NCBI RefSeq assembly: GCF_004522235.1
Contig: NZ_SDLT01000058.1
Location: 1 to 37,845 of the forward strand
Direction of reading: 5' to 3'
Source: Amycolatopsis nivea
Lineage (GTDB): Bacteria; Actinomycetota; Actinomycetes; Mycobacteriales; Pseudonocardiaceae
Length of the DNA stretch: 37,845 bases
A program made the position numbers and the translations under genes. The notes below the pieces were generated by a model. It was given only the letters and a program-made list of their open reading frames with translations. It was not told the DNA's origin and ran no database searches. Positions 23,326 through 31,723 of the stretch are shown here, in pieces (within the stretch, counting starts at the first letter, position 1; each line of letters starts with the position of its first letter).

Positions 23326-24105
23326 TCAGGAGCCTAAGGCTTTCCAGGCGACGTCAGCGATCAACGCCTGCCCTTTCGCGCTCGGGTGGAAGTAATCCAC
23401 AGTGGACACATCGCTCGGATCGAAGCGAGCCGCGAAACCCGCGCCGCCGTCGAACTGGCACTGGGCGAACTCGGCGCAGACCGCGGCGAGCTGGGCGTTG
23501 TAGTCGACGATCCGCTGCCGGAACGCGTCGCGCCGCTGCTGGTCGGCCGGTGCGGTCGAGGTCGGGTTTGCCAGCAGTGCGTCGCATTCGTGGAAGCTGC
23601 CCCACTTCGCGACCGCGGATTTATTGGTGTGCAAGACATCCCAGAGCTGGTAAATGTCCGGAATGGACGCCACCTTGACTTGAGCGCCGGGCACTCCTTC
23701 CTGCAGAGTTGTCATCGCCTCCTTGAACTGGTTCGCGAACGTCGCCACGTCGGTGCCGCCGCTGCAGGCGTCGTTGTTGCCCATCAGGACGGTGACCAGG
23801 TCGACGCGGCTGGCGACGGCGACCTTCGCCTGTCTCGGCAGGTCCTTCATCCGGGCGCCGGTCAGCGCGAAGTTGTGGTTCGCGATGTCCGGCTTCCGCA
23901 ACCGCTGGTAGTAGCTGTCGACGTCAGTGCCGGTGGCCCACGAATTGCGGACGCAGTCCGTCCACGGCAGCAGACAGGTGTTGAACGCCCGCGTCATCGA
24001 GTCGCCGAGCGCGGCCATCGAGGTCGGCGACTCTGCGGCACCAGCCGGTTGGCACCCGAGAACGGCGGCCGTGAACGCGAGAACCGCGACGACCGCCCTA
24101 CGCAC
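23326..24105 (-). CDS. Secreted SGNH/GDSL esterase
   Basis: 259 residues with a signal peptide (about 1-23, ending AGA). SGNH blocks: GDSMT (nucleophile Ser) near 35, Gly in ALTGARM near 84, Asn in MGNNDAC near 110, and the acid/His pair in DYFHPSAKG near 240, so all four blocks are present. Four or more Cys suggest disulfides, as in actinobacterial lipases of this type. Likely an extracellular esterase or lipase. GTG start at 24105, overlapping the stop of the alpha/beta hydrolase by 8 bases, so the pair is coupled. Confidence 0.88.
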   Translation of the reverse strand: MRRAVVAVLAFTAAVLGCQPAGAAESPTSMAALGDSMTRAFNTCLLPWTDCVRNSWATGTDVDSYYQRLRKPDIANHNFALTGARMKDLPRQAKVAVASRVDLVTVLMGNNDACSGGTDVATFANQFKEAMTTLQEGVPGAQVKVASIPDIYQLWDVLHTNKSAVAKWGSFHECDALLANPTSTAPADQQRRDAFRQRIVDYNAQLAAVCAEFAQCQFDGGAGFAARFDPSDVSTVDYFHPSAKGQALIADVAWKALGS

Positions 24106-24943
24106 TGACGGCCCGGCTGTTGCGCGCGAAATCCGACCACGCCGCGGTGTCCTGCTGCGGCCCGGGGTTCGGGCCGTAGAACACGCTCTTCGCTGCCTCG
24201 TCGCCAGTCAGGTGATACTGCAGCCAGGCGGTGATCGCGCCGACGAGCCGGTACCGCGTGTCGCCCTGCAAGAAGTGCGTGGCGCTGCGCAGCTGCCCGT
24301 AGACCGCAGGCACCTGATCGCACGCGTCGAAACGCGCGCGGACATAGAGCGCCGGGACGATGATGTCCGCCTGCCCCGACACGAAGAACGCCGGACCGTG
24401 CAACGCGCCCACGGTGCCCTGTGGCCCCGGCATGATCGGGATCGTGGTCTTGACCAACGGGTCGGCACCGGCCGCGATCGCACCGCCGCCGCCCTGGGAG
24501 TGCCCGGCAGCGGCGATGTGGCCGGTGTCGATGCGGTCCTGGAAAATGCTGCCCTGCCGGGAGTTCTCGGCGATCAGGTACTTCGCCCCGTCGAGCATCT
24601 CGATGCCGGAGCCGGACTGTCCGGTGTTCGCGGCCGCGACTACGTAACCCCAAGTGGCGAGGTGGGTGAACAGGAGCTCGTACTGGTCGACGGTGGCGCC
24701 GGTTCCGTTGCCCCAGATCAGCACCGGATGTTTGGCGGTGCTCGAAGCGAGGTCAGCGGGGTAATAGAGGGTGTGCGCGCTGTCGCCAGCTGCTTTCACG
24801 GGCTGGTGCGGCCCGTCCTTCTCGTAGTCGCGGGCGGTGGCCGCGACGCTCGGCCAAGCCGCCGCGGCCACCCCCGGCACCAGCGCGACCGCGACCGCCG
24901 CCGTGGTCGTCGCCAGGAGGGATCTCCGGCTGAACGAACGCAT
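24098..24943 (-). CDS. Tat-exported alpha/beta hydrolase (PETase/cutinase-like or chlorophyllase-like fold)
   Basis: 281 residues. Twin-arginine signal FSRRSLLATTTAAVAVAL, then a mature domain from about residue 30. Nucleophile elbow GHSQGGGG near 152, acid in GQADIIVP near 197, His in SATHFLQGD near 227, so a complete Ser-Asp-His triad. The GTGATVDQYELLFTHLATWGYVV region fits the polyesterase/dienelactone superfamily that includes PET hydrolases and cutinases. The aromatic clamp of PETase is not obvious to me. ATG at 24943 after GGAG. It follows the CHAP gene by 14 bases. Confidence 0.83.
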   Translation of the reverse strand: MRSFSRRSLLATTTAAVAVALVPGVAAAAWPSVAATARDYEKDGPHQPVKAAGDSAHTLYYPADLASSTAKHPVLIWGNGTGATVDQYELLFTHLATWGYVVAAANTGQSGSGIEMLDGAKYLIAENSRQGSIFQDRIDTGHIAAAGHSQGGGGAIAAGADPLVKTTIPIMPGPQGTVGALHGPAFFVSGQADIIVPALYVRARFDACDQVPAVYGQLRSATHFLQGDTRYRLVGAITAWLQYHLTGDEAAKSVFYGPNPGPQQDTAAWSDFARNSRAVSA

Positions 24944-24957
24944 GTCGGACTCCGGGA

Positions 24958-25515
24958 TCAGTTGTAGAAGTGGATGTAGCGGAACGACGAAGCGTTCACG
25001 TCGTGCACGAGGTAGTGGCCGTCGCCGGTCCAGTTGTAGTCCTCGACGGTGACCGTCCCGTTGTGGACGCTGTCGACGATGGCAACGTGGCCGTAGGTGC
25101 CGTTGTCGGTCTGGGCGATCGAACCCGCCGTCGGGGTGTTGTCGACGCGGTAGCCGTGGTTGCGGGCGTTGTCGTCCCAGTATTTCGCGTCGCCGTAGTT
25201 GTTCGCGCTTTCGCCGTGGCGCGCGATGTTGAAGGCCGCCCACGAGACGCACTCGCGGTTGTACATGTTCCAGTCGTCGACGACCGAGTCCTGCGGGACG
25301 TCGCGCCACTTCGAGGGGTAGATGTCGCCGATGGTGCCCGCCGTCGACGAGGCCGGGACGGTTCCGAAGTGAGCGGCCATCGACGTCGACGCAGCGGCGG
25401 ACGCGGTCGCCGCGGAGGCGGAGGCGGAGGCGGAGGCAGTGGCGGTACCGGTTCCGCTGACCGCGAAGGCGGCCGCGGCGGCGAGGGCGAGTACGGCACG
25501 GGAGGATCGGCGCAT
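24958..25515 (-). CDS. Secreted CHAP-domain amidase / peptidoglycan hydrolase
   Basis: 185 residues. A signal peptide (1-27) is followed by an Ala/Ser/Thr-rich linker of about 20 residues, encoded by a GGAGGC-type hexamer repeat near 25412-25440. The CHAP domain follows, with catalytic Cys in NRECVSWAAF near 90 and His in YGHVAIVDS near 142, then VEDYNW. These enzymes cleave peptidoglycan amide bonds. ATG at 25515 with an AAGAAAGG site. A -10-like TTACCGT occurs about 41 bases upstream on this strand. First gene of a three-gene exoenzyme operon. Confidence 0.88.
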   Translation of the reverse strand: MRRSSRAVLALAAAAAFAVSGTGTATASASASASAATASAAASTSMAAHFGTVPASSTAGTIGDIYPSKWRDVPQDSVVDDWNMYNRECVSWAAFNIARHGESANNYGDAKYWDDNARNHGYRVDNTPTAGSIAQTDNGTYGHVAIVDSVHNGTVTVEDYNWTGDGHYLVHDVNASSFRYIHFYN

Positions 25516-25639
25516 GGGGAGGGCCTTTCTTGCTTCGGGGAGTAAGTGCGCCGTGACGGTAAGTCGCTGATCACCTTCGAACCAGACCTTTGTGGACGAC
25601 TGGTCCGCCGCTGATCGTCTTCCCTGGTCGGGGCTTCCC

Positions 25640-25654
25640 GTTCACAGAATTGCT
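25640..25654 (-). repeat. Left copy of a 15-bp inverted repeat flanking the regulator pair
   Basis: GTTCACAGAATTGCT on the plus strand, which includes the first base of the left paralog's stop codon. The exact reverse complement AGCAATTCTGTGAAC is at 27527-27541, at the stop codon of the right paralog. The two copies lie 1.9 kb apart. Confidence 0.8.
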
Positions 25655-26541
25655 CACCACTGCCATCCGGTGCCGTAGATGCCGGGCCGGACGTCGCGCA
25701 GCGCCAGCGTCGTCGTGTGCGTCGCACCGGCGGACAGCGCGCTGCCGGGATGTTCGGGACCGCCGAGCCCGCGCTGCTCGAACGACCGGACCCGACGCGG
25801 GACGCGCGGTCCGAAGCTCACCTGGCAGACGTACTCCGCGACGGGCCGGGTGAACCGGCGGTGATAGTGGTCGATCGGCGGACCCGGCGGGAACCGGACC
25901 TCGTACTCCACGATCGTCACCTCGCCCAGTGCCAGGGCCCGCTCCAGCCGCAGTTCGCCCGCGATCATGCCGGTTTCCCGGTCGACGCAGACCCGGCCGA
26001 CCCGCGCCGACCGCGCGCTGCGGTAAACCGGGTCGGCGGTCAGGAACGAGTCGGCCTGGTAGTAGGCCATCAGGCGGTCCACGCCGTCGACGGCGGCCTC
26101 GGCGACCATCCGGACCTGCAGCGCGCGCTCGCCGCCGTGCTCGTCGAGCAGCATCCGGTCGTGGATCGACCAGAACGACAGCTGCCCGTCCGGCGGCGGT
26201 TTCAGCTCGGCGGAGAATGCCCGCAGCTGCGGCCACAGCCGGCGGCGCTCGATCCGGCAGGCGGGTTCGCCGAGCCAGCGCCCGCGCGGTGCCTTCGGGC
26301 CGAGCCTGGACGTGAGCGTCCCGGGTTCGAGGCTCAGCACGGATTCCAGCTGCGCGACGGCGGCGATCGACGTCTCGCGTTCCGGTTGCGACCGGCCGCG
26401 GCGCCAGTAGGACAGCGCCGAGCGCGAAAGCCGCACCCCGCGCGCGGCGAGGTGGTGCTGGAGCCGGTCGAGCGACAGTCCGGATTCCTCGATCGCGGTG
26501 TCCAGCGTGACCGCGAACGAGCCCGCGGAAGGCCGAGTCAC
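25654..26541 (-). CDS. HTH (Cro/C1-like) regulator, paralog A
   Basis: 295 residues. An XRE-type HTH spans about residues 12-80: SLDRLQHHLAARGVRLSRSALSYWRRGRS, then ETSIAAVAQLESVL. The remaining 210 residues form a domain I cannot name, with ERRRLWP, AEAAVDGVDRLMAYYQADS, EYEVRFPPG, HYHRRFTRPVAEYVCQVSFG and a C-terminal GIYGTGWQW. The paralog at 26650-27528 matches it almost throughout. Start ATG/GTG region at 26541 with weak site. It may read a small effector with its C-terminal domain and regulate itself, its twin and the surrounding exoenzymes (inference). Confidence 0.75.
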   Translation of the reverse strand: MTRPSAGSFAVTLDTAIEESGLSLDRLQHHLAARGVRLSRSALSYWRRGRSQPERETSIAAVAQLESVLSLEPGTLTSRLGPKAPRGRWLGEPACRIERRRLWPQLRAFSAELKPPPDGQLSFWSIHDRMLLDEHGGERALQVRMVAEAAVDGVDRLMAYYQADSFLTADPVYRSARSARVGRVCVDRETGMIAGELRLERALALGEVTIVEYEVRFPPGPPIDHYHRRFTRPVAEYVCQVSFGPRVPRRVRSFEQRGLGGPEHPGSALSAGATHTTTLALRDVRPGIYGTGWQW

Positions 26542-26568
26542 GTTTCCAGGATGATCTCACTGGCGGGC

Positions 26569-26578
26569 GTTCCGGAAC
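26569..26578. promoter_or_regulatory. Palindrome GTTCCGGAAC in the divergent regulator promoter
   Basis: Perfect 10-bp palindrome, 28 bases upstream of the start of paralog A. Possible operator. Confidence 0.4.
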
Positions 26579-26601
26579 CTCCGAAAGTCCGCAGTTACCC
26601 C

Positions 26602-26640
26602 CCGGTATCCGACGAACGACGCTGGTCCGGCGGATACCGG
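26602..26640. promoter_or_regulatory. Long inverted repeat operator of the regulator pair
   Basis: CCGGTATCCG (26602-26611) and its exact complement CGGATACCGG (26631-26640), with 19 bases between and 29 bases centre to centre, close to three helical turns. It ends 9 bases before the predicted start of paralog B, so binding would block a leaderless or short-leader transcript. A strong candidate site for the two HTH paralogs. Confidence 0.6.
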
Positions 26641-26649
26641 CGCACCACA

Positions 26650-27528
26650 GTGGACGTCGTGCCCTCGTTCGCCGACGCCTTGGACGCCGCCATCAGCGGC
26701 GCCGGGCTCACCCTGGACCGGCTGCGCGAGCACCTGGCGGCCCGCGGGGTGACGGTGTCGCGCAGCGCACTGGCGTACTGGCGGACCGGCCGGTCGCTGC
26801 CGGGCCGCGAGACGTCGCTGCACGCGGTCGTCGAACTCGAGCAGGTGCTCGGCCTCGGCGCGGGCCGCCTCACGTCGCTGCTCGGGCCGCAGGACCGCCA
26901 GGGTTCCCGCCCGCAGCGGACGCCCCTGCTCGAACGGCGCCGGCTGTGGCCGTCGGTGCGGCCCTCGTCGCTCGAATTCGACCTGCCGCCGGAGGACCAG
27001 GTGCGGCTGCGGTCGGTGCACGACGAACTTCTCGTGGACGACGACCGGCAGGAACGCCTGCTCAGGGTGCGCGTGGTGGCCGAGGCCGCCGTGGACGGCG
27101 TCGTCCGGATGGCCGCCTACTACCAGACCGAAGACCGCGCGCGGCAGCCTCCGCGCTTCGCCGCCGGGCACTGCTGCCGCGCGGGCCGGACCCGGGTCGA
27201 CGCGGTCAGCGGGCTCCTGATCGCGGAGCTGTTCTTCGACCGGGAACTGCGGGCCGGGGAGGTCGCGGCGGTGGAGTACGAATTCGTGTTCCCGCACGGC
27301 CGCCCGGTGCAGGGATACCACCGCAGGCTCACCCGGCCCGCTCCCCTGTACACCTGCCGGGTGCAATTCGGCTCGGACATTCCGGAAAGCGTTCGCCGTT
27401 TCGAACAACGCGACCTCGCCGCACCCCGCCGAAAAGTGGAAGAACTGCGCGCGGCAGGCAGCGGCGCGGTGACGCTGGCGGCGCGGGACGTCGGCGCCGG
27501 GATCATCGGCGTCGAGTGGACCTGGTAG
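26650..27528 (+). CDS. HTH (Cro/C1-like) regulator, paralog B
   Basis: 292 residues from GTG 26650 (a second GTG at 26659 is equally possible); neither has a ribosome site, which suggests a leaderless mRNA. HTH about residues 10-75 (LTLDRLREHLAARGVTVSRSALAYWRTG). The C-terminal domain shares with paralog A the motifs ERRRLWPS, AEAAVDGVVRMAAYYQT, EYEFVFPHG, YHRRLTRPAPLYTCRVQFG and a terminal Trp-containing EWTW. It carries no transmembrane segment and I do not recognise the C-terminal fold. Divergent arrangement across a 108-base region with two palindromes. Confidence 0.74.
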   Translation: MDVVPSFADALDAAISGAGLTLDRLREHLAARGVTVSRSALAYWRTGRSLPGRETSLHAVVELEQVLGLGAGRLTSLLGPQDRQGSRPQRTPLLERRRLWPSVRPSSLEFDLPPEDQVRLRSVHDELLVDDDRQERLLRVRVVAEAAVDGVVRMAAYYQTEDRARQPPRFAAGHCCRAGRTRVDAVSGLLIAELFFDRELRAGEVAAVEYEFVFPHGRPVQGYHRRLTRPAPLYTCRVQFGSDIPESVRRFEQRDLAAPRRKVEELRAAGSGAVTLAARDVGAGIIGVEWTW

Positions 27529-27541
27529 CAATTCTGTGAAC
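27527..27541 (+). repeat. Right copy of a 15-bp inverted repeat flanking the regulator pair
   Basis: AGCAATTCTGTGAAC, starting inside the TAG stop of paralog B. Exact reverse complement of 25640-25654. Confidence 0.8.
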
Positions 27542-27665
27542 ACAGCCCGCTGAGCTGGGGATACCCCGGCTGCGCGGCGCGGTTTCCACTTTTCGTGGCA
27601 GAGGCCGGAACGCGGTTCTTACCGTGCGCAGTGCTGTATTCCTCCTCACAACTCCGGAGCAGCAC

Positions 27666-30617
27666 ATGCGAAGTCCAGCTCTCCTCGTAGCCGCTTTCCT
27701 GACGACAGCGGCACTTTCCCCGCCGACAGCCACCGCGGCCCAGCCGTTGGTCCCGCTGAACAACGCCCCCGCTGTCCCCGCGGGCGCTACGGCGGACAGT
27801 TCCGCTCTGCCCGGCCAAGTCACCGTGTCCGTCGCGCTCAAGCCTCGCGACGCGGCGGGAGCCGAGCGGTACGTCGCCGACACGGCCGACCCGAAATCCC
27901 CGCTGTACCACCACTATTTGAGCGCCGCCGAATACACCGACCGGTTCGGTCCCACCGCCAGCGCGGTCAGCCAGGTGCGGAAGTACTTGACCGGCAAGGG
28001 ATTGCGCATCGACGACGTCACCGGCAACCGCCAGGTCGTCACCGCGTCCGGCACGCCCGCGGAAGTGGAAAACGCGTTCAGCACCTCGCTTTCCGGCTTC
28101 CGGTCCGCCAAGGGCGAGCGGTTTTTCAACGCTACCAAGGCAACCGCGGTCCCCTCGGACATCGCAGCCGTCGTCCGCGGGGTCACCGGCCTGACGAACC
28201 GGCCCGCCGCGCACCGGGCAAGCGCACCGGCGGGCCCGTCCGGTCCCGGCGGCGGCTACACCCCGGCGCAGCTGCGCACCGCCTACAGCATGACCGGCGT
28301 CTCCGGCAGCTACGACGGTTCCGGCGAAACGGTCGGGCTGATCGAGTTCGACACGTTCAAGCAGCCCGACATCGACGCCTGGACGCAGTACTTCAAGCAA
28401 CCCGCGGTCACGCCGGAAGTCGTCAAGGTGGACGGCGGGGTCCCGAATCCGGGCGGCGACCAGATGGAAGTCACGCTCGACGTCCAGGCCGTCGCGGCGA
28501 CCGCGCCGAAGGCCAAGCAGGTCGTCTACTCCGCGCCGAACTCCGACCAGGCGTGGGTGCACGAAATGGCGCAGATCGCGTCGGACAACAAGATCACCGT
28601 CCTTTCCGGATCGTGGCTCAACGGCGAACTCTGCGAATCCAGCCCGATCGCGGCCTCGCACGATTCCTACACCCAACTCGCCGCGCAGGGCGTCACGATG
28701 TTCTCCGCGTCCGGCGACTGGGGCGGCACCGGCTGCGGCTACCAGGGCGACAACAAGACGATCCAGGCCGACTACCCGGCGAGCGACCCGCTGTTCACCG
28801 GCGTCGGCGGCACCCAGCTGCGGACGTCCGACAGCGCGGGCACGTGGCAGTCGGAATCGTGCTGGAACCAGGGCGGCAGCGGCAATACCCGGTCAGGGGG
28901 CGGGTATTCGAAGATCTACTCGCGCCCGGACTGGCAGCCCGGCACCAACCAGTACCGCTCGGTTCCGGACGTTTCGATGGTCGCCGACTACGGCGCTGGC
29001 GCGTTGTCGGTGTACATGAACGGCGGCTGGCTCGACGTCGGCGGCACCAGCCTCTCGTCCCCGCTTTGGGCGGGCTACGCGGCGATGCTGAACCAGAAAT
29101 CCCTCAGCGGCGGCAAATCCCGGCTCGGCCAGCTCAACCCGAGCCTGTACCGGATCGCCGGTTCGGCGGACTACGCCTCGACGTTCCACGACGTCACCTC
29201 GGGCGGCAACGGCACCTACAACGCGGGCACCGGCTACGACCTGTGCACCGGCTGGGGTTCCCCGAAGGCCGACGCGCTGGCCTCGAAGCTGACCGGCGGC
29301 GACACCCCGCCTCCGGCGCAGGACTTCACGCTGTCCGCCTCGCCGTCCTCCGGCAGCGTCGCCGCGGGCAGTTCGGCGAGCACGACCGTCACCGCTAACG
29401 CGCCCTCCGCTGCTTCGCCAAGCGTCGTAGGCGGTACTCCGACCACGACGGCGGATCATCCGTTCATTATCTCGATGCGCCGCGAAGGTTCGGCCTTCCC
29501 CGGACAGCAGTCCTGCACCGGCACGCTGTTCGGATCGCACACCGTGCTGCTCGCCGCGCATTGCCTGCTGGAGAAGCCCGGTCACAAGTGGTTCGTCTAC
29601 GGCGACGACGACCTCACGCAGAACACCGGCACCACCGCCGAAATCGCCTCGCAGTGGGTCCATCCGGACTACACGGACTGGAGCATCGGCGCGGACGTCG
29701 CGGTCGTGACCCTCGACAAGGACATGCCGGTCCCCGCCGGGATCACGTACCCGAAGCTCAACACCGACCCGAGCCTCGACGCGCCCGGCACCAAGGGCGT
29801 TTCGATCGGCTGGGGCGAAACCGGCGCGAACACCTACAGCACCGTCCTGCGCCAGGCCGACGTGCCGGTCGCCGAAGACAGCGCCTGCAAGGGCCGGTTC
29901 ACCGATCCCCACGGGCAGGAGGAGTACAAGACCCCGGCGATGCTCTGCACCGGATACGCCGACCACCACGCCGGCGCGTGCGTCGGCGACAGCGGCGGAC
30001 CGTACCTGGTCGGCAACACGGTCGTCGGGGTGTTCTCGTGGATGTCCACCTCGTGCGACTGGTACGCCGTCTACGCCCGGGTCTCCACCTACGCCGCGGA
30101 CCTCGCCCCGCAGCTGCCGGGCGGCGACAACCCGCCGCCGCCGACCGGGTCGATCAGCCTGACCGCCGCCGGACTGCCCTCGGGCGCGACGGCGACGTTC
30201 AGCCCGGCGAGCGTCGACCTCGGCGGCCGCTCCACGCTCACGATCGCCACGAGCGCGAGCACTCCGGCCGGAACGTACGACGTCACGATCTCCGGCAAGA
30301 GCCCGAAATCGACGCAGACGACGCACTACCAGCTGACCGTCACCGGCGGGCAGCCCTCGGCCCTGATGCTCGCGGCCCCGGGCAACCAGGACAGCTGGAC
30401 CGGCAAAGCGGTGAACCTGCAGCTGAAGGCCTCCGGCGGCACCAGCCCGTACCGGTGGTCGTCGACCGCCCTCGCCCCGGGCTTGACGCTCGACCCGGCG
30501 ACCGGAGTCGTGTCCGGAACGCCGACGCGCGCCGACAGCAGGCAGGTGACCGTCACGGTCACTGACGCCTCCGGGAAGTCCGCCGCGACGACCTTCTTCT
30601 GGTTCGTTTTCGGCTGA
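27666..30617 (+). CDS. Secreted S53 (kumamolisin-like) protease with a nested S1 trypsin domain
   Basis: 983 residues. Signal peptide 1-25; pro-kumamolisin activation domain about 35-185; S53 domain about 200-545 with E268 and D272 (QMEVTLDVQ), oxyanion D351 (SGDWGG) and catalytic S462 (GGTSLSSP). An Ig-like domain starts at D553 (FTLSASPSSG) but is interrupted near residue 582. There a full S1 trypsin domain begins (VVGG at 587; H632, D677, S776 in GDSGGP) and ends near 827. The Ig-like sequence resumes at 828 (GSISLTAAGLPSGATATFSP). A second, putative-Ig domain fills about 893-983. The ATG at 27666 follows GGAG; an upstream -10-like TACCGT is at 27620-27625. Both catalytic sets look intact. 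Confidence 0.9.
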   Translation: MRSPALLVAAFLTTAALSPPTATAAQPLVPLNNAPAVPAGATADSSALPGQVTVSVALKPRDAAGAERYVADTADPKSPLYHHYLSAAEYTDRFGPTASAVSQVRKYLTGKGLRIDDVTGNRQVVTASGTPAEVENAFSTSLSGFRSAKGERFFNATKATAVPSDIAAVVRGVTGLTNRPAAHRASAPAGPSGPGGGYTPAQLRTAYSMTGVSGSYDGSGETVGLIEFDTFKQPDIDAWTQYFKQPAVTPEVVKVDGGVPNPGGDQMEVTLDVQAVAATAPKAKQVVYSAPNSDQAWVHEMAQIASDNKITVLSGSWLNGELCESSPIAASHDSYTQLAAQGVTMFSASGDWGGTGCGYQGDNKTIQADYPASDPLFTGVGGTQLRTSDSAGTWQSESCWNQGGSGNTRSGGGYSKIYSRPDWQPGTNQYRSVPDVSMVADYGAGALSVYMNGGWLDVGGTSLSSPLWAGYAAMLNQKSLSGGKSRLGQLNPSLYRIAGSADYASTFHDVTSGGNGTYNAGTGYDLCTGWGSPKADALASKLTGGDTPPPAQDFTLSASPSSGSVAAGSSASTTVTANAPSAASPSVVGGTPTTTADHPFIISMRREGSAFPGQQSCTGTLFGSHTVLLAAHCLLEKPGHKWFVYGDDDLTQNTGTTAEIASQWVHPDYTDWSIGADVAVVTLDKDMPVPAGITYPKLNTDPSLDAPGTKGVSIGWGETGANTYSTVLRQADVPVAEDSACKGRFTDPHGQEEYKTPAMLCTGYADHHAGACVGDSGGPYLVGNTVVGVFSWMSTSCDWYAVYARVSTYAADLAPQLPGGDNPPPPTGSISLTAAGLPSGATATFSPASVDLGGRSTLTIATSASTPAGTYDVTISGKSPKSTQTTHYQLTVTGGQPSALMLAAPGNQDSWTGKAVNLQLKASGGTSPYRWSSTALAPGLTLDPATGVVSGTPTRADSRQVTVTVTDASGKSAATTFFWFVFG

Positions 30618-30633
30618 GTTCCTTGCCCCGCAC

Positions 30634-30674
30634 CGAGATGCCGTCCCCTTCCCGGGGGCGGCATCTCGCGTTTT
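30634..30674 (+). terminator. Rho-independent terminator after the double protease gene
   Basis: A 10-bp perfect stem CGAGATGCCG (30634-30643) / CGGCATCTCG (30659-30668) with an inner CCCC/GGGG extension, followed two bases later by TTTT (30671-30674). Confidence 0.8.
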
Positions 30675-30857
30675 CCATCCCGGCGCGATCGAGCTGATGC
30701 CCGTTATGCCCCGTTATGCACCGGACGGGGCAATTCACCGCGGCCGCCGCGGGCTGTGCGCACTCGGACACCAGATGCTGATCACGACGCTACCCGCACG
30801 CAGAGTGCGCGGGGTCGAATGCCGGGGTACCCGCCCCCGGCCCGGAAGGCCCGCGCC

Positions 30858-31706
30858 ATGCCGATTCCCGTATCCGAAGCTCTCGACCTGCAGGCGGACG
30901 TCGCCGACGGAAAGATCGAGGACCTGCGCCGCCCCGGCCGCTACCTGGTGAGCTCGATGCTCGCCGGGGCGTTCATCGGCGTGGCGGTCGTGCTGCTGCT
31001 GTCCGCGACCGGACCTCTCAACGCGGCGAATTCGCCGTGGACGAAAACGGTGCAGGGCTTGGTGTTCGGGATCGCGCTGACCGCCGTGGTGTTCGCCGGC
31101 GCCGAATTGTCCACCGGGAACATGATGACGATGGTGCAGGGCGCGCTCGTCCGGCGACGCGGCGCCGGTGCGGCCGCGGCGGTGATCGTGGTGTCGTTCG
31201 TCGGCAACCTGCTCGGTTCGCTCGTCTTCGCCTGGCTCGTGCACGAGGGCGGAGTGCTGTCCGTAGGCGGCTCCGCCGGGCACCCCGGTCCGGGCGCGGC
31301 TCTGCTCGCGAGCCTGGTCAAAGCGAAAACCGCGGAATCGGCGAGTGCGCTGTTCTTCCGCGGCGTGCTGTGCAACTTCCTGGTCTGCCTCGCCGTGTGG
31401 ATGGCCGCGCGCACGAAGTCGGACGGCGCGAAGCTGGCGCTGATCTTCTGGTGCCTGCTCGCGTTCGTCAGCTCCGGATTCGAGCACGTGGTCGCCAACA
31501 TGACGACCTACACCCTCGGCCTCCTGGACGGCGTGCCCGGCGCGACGATCGGCGCGTTCGGCCGCAACCTGCTGTTCGTCGGACTGGGAAACCTGGTCGG
31601 CGGCGGGCTTCTCGTCGGAGCCGCGTACGTCTTGCTGGGCTCCCGGTCCCGCGTGACCGCTCCCCCGGCCCCGGCTGCGGAAGAACTCGCGACCACCGGC
31701 AGCTGA
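30858..31706 (+). CDS. Formate/nitrite transporter family channel
   Basis: 282 residues with six hydrophobic segments. FNT marks: FAGAELSTGNMM after TM2, GVLCNFLVCLAVWM, and SSGFEHVVANM, with the central His of the FNT selectivity site. The N-terminus is cytoplasmic and hydrophilic, and the C-terminal tail is short and Ala/Thr rich. It moves formate, nitrite or related monovalent anions across the membrane. ATG at 30858 with GGAAGG upstream. No nitrite reductase or formate dehydrogenase gene is nearby, so the anion is undetermined. Confidence 0.87.
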   Translation: MPIPVSEALDLQADVADGKIEDLRRPGRYLVSSMLAGAFIGVAVVLLLSATGPLNAANSPWTKTVQGLVFGIALTAVVFAGAELSTGNMMTMVQGALVRRRGAGAAAAVIVVSFVGNLLGSLVFAWLVHEGGVLSVGGSAGHPGPGAALLASLVKAKTAESASALFFRGVLCNFLVCLAVWMAARTKSDGAKLALIFWCLLAFVSSGFEHVVANMTTYTLGLLDGVPGATIGAFGRNLLFVGLGNLVGGGLLVGAAYVLLGSRSRVTAPPAPAAEELATTGS

Positions 31707-31723
31707 CCCGGGCGCGGTCGGCG

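Noticed and set aside
25395..25445. A CRISPR or other functional repeat array from the GGAGGC repeats
   Set aside because: It is a short hexamer repeat that encodes the Ala/Ser linker of the CHAP protein.
27120..28676. 518-codon minus-strand frame opposite the protease and paralog B
   Set aside because: No family pattern, and both plus-strand genes are strongly supported.
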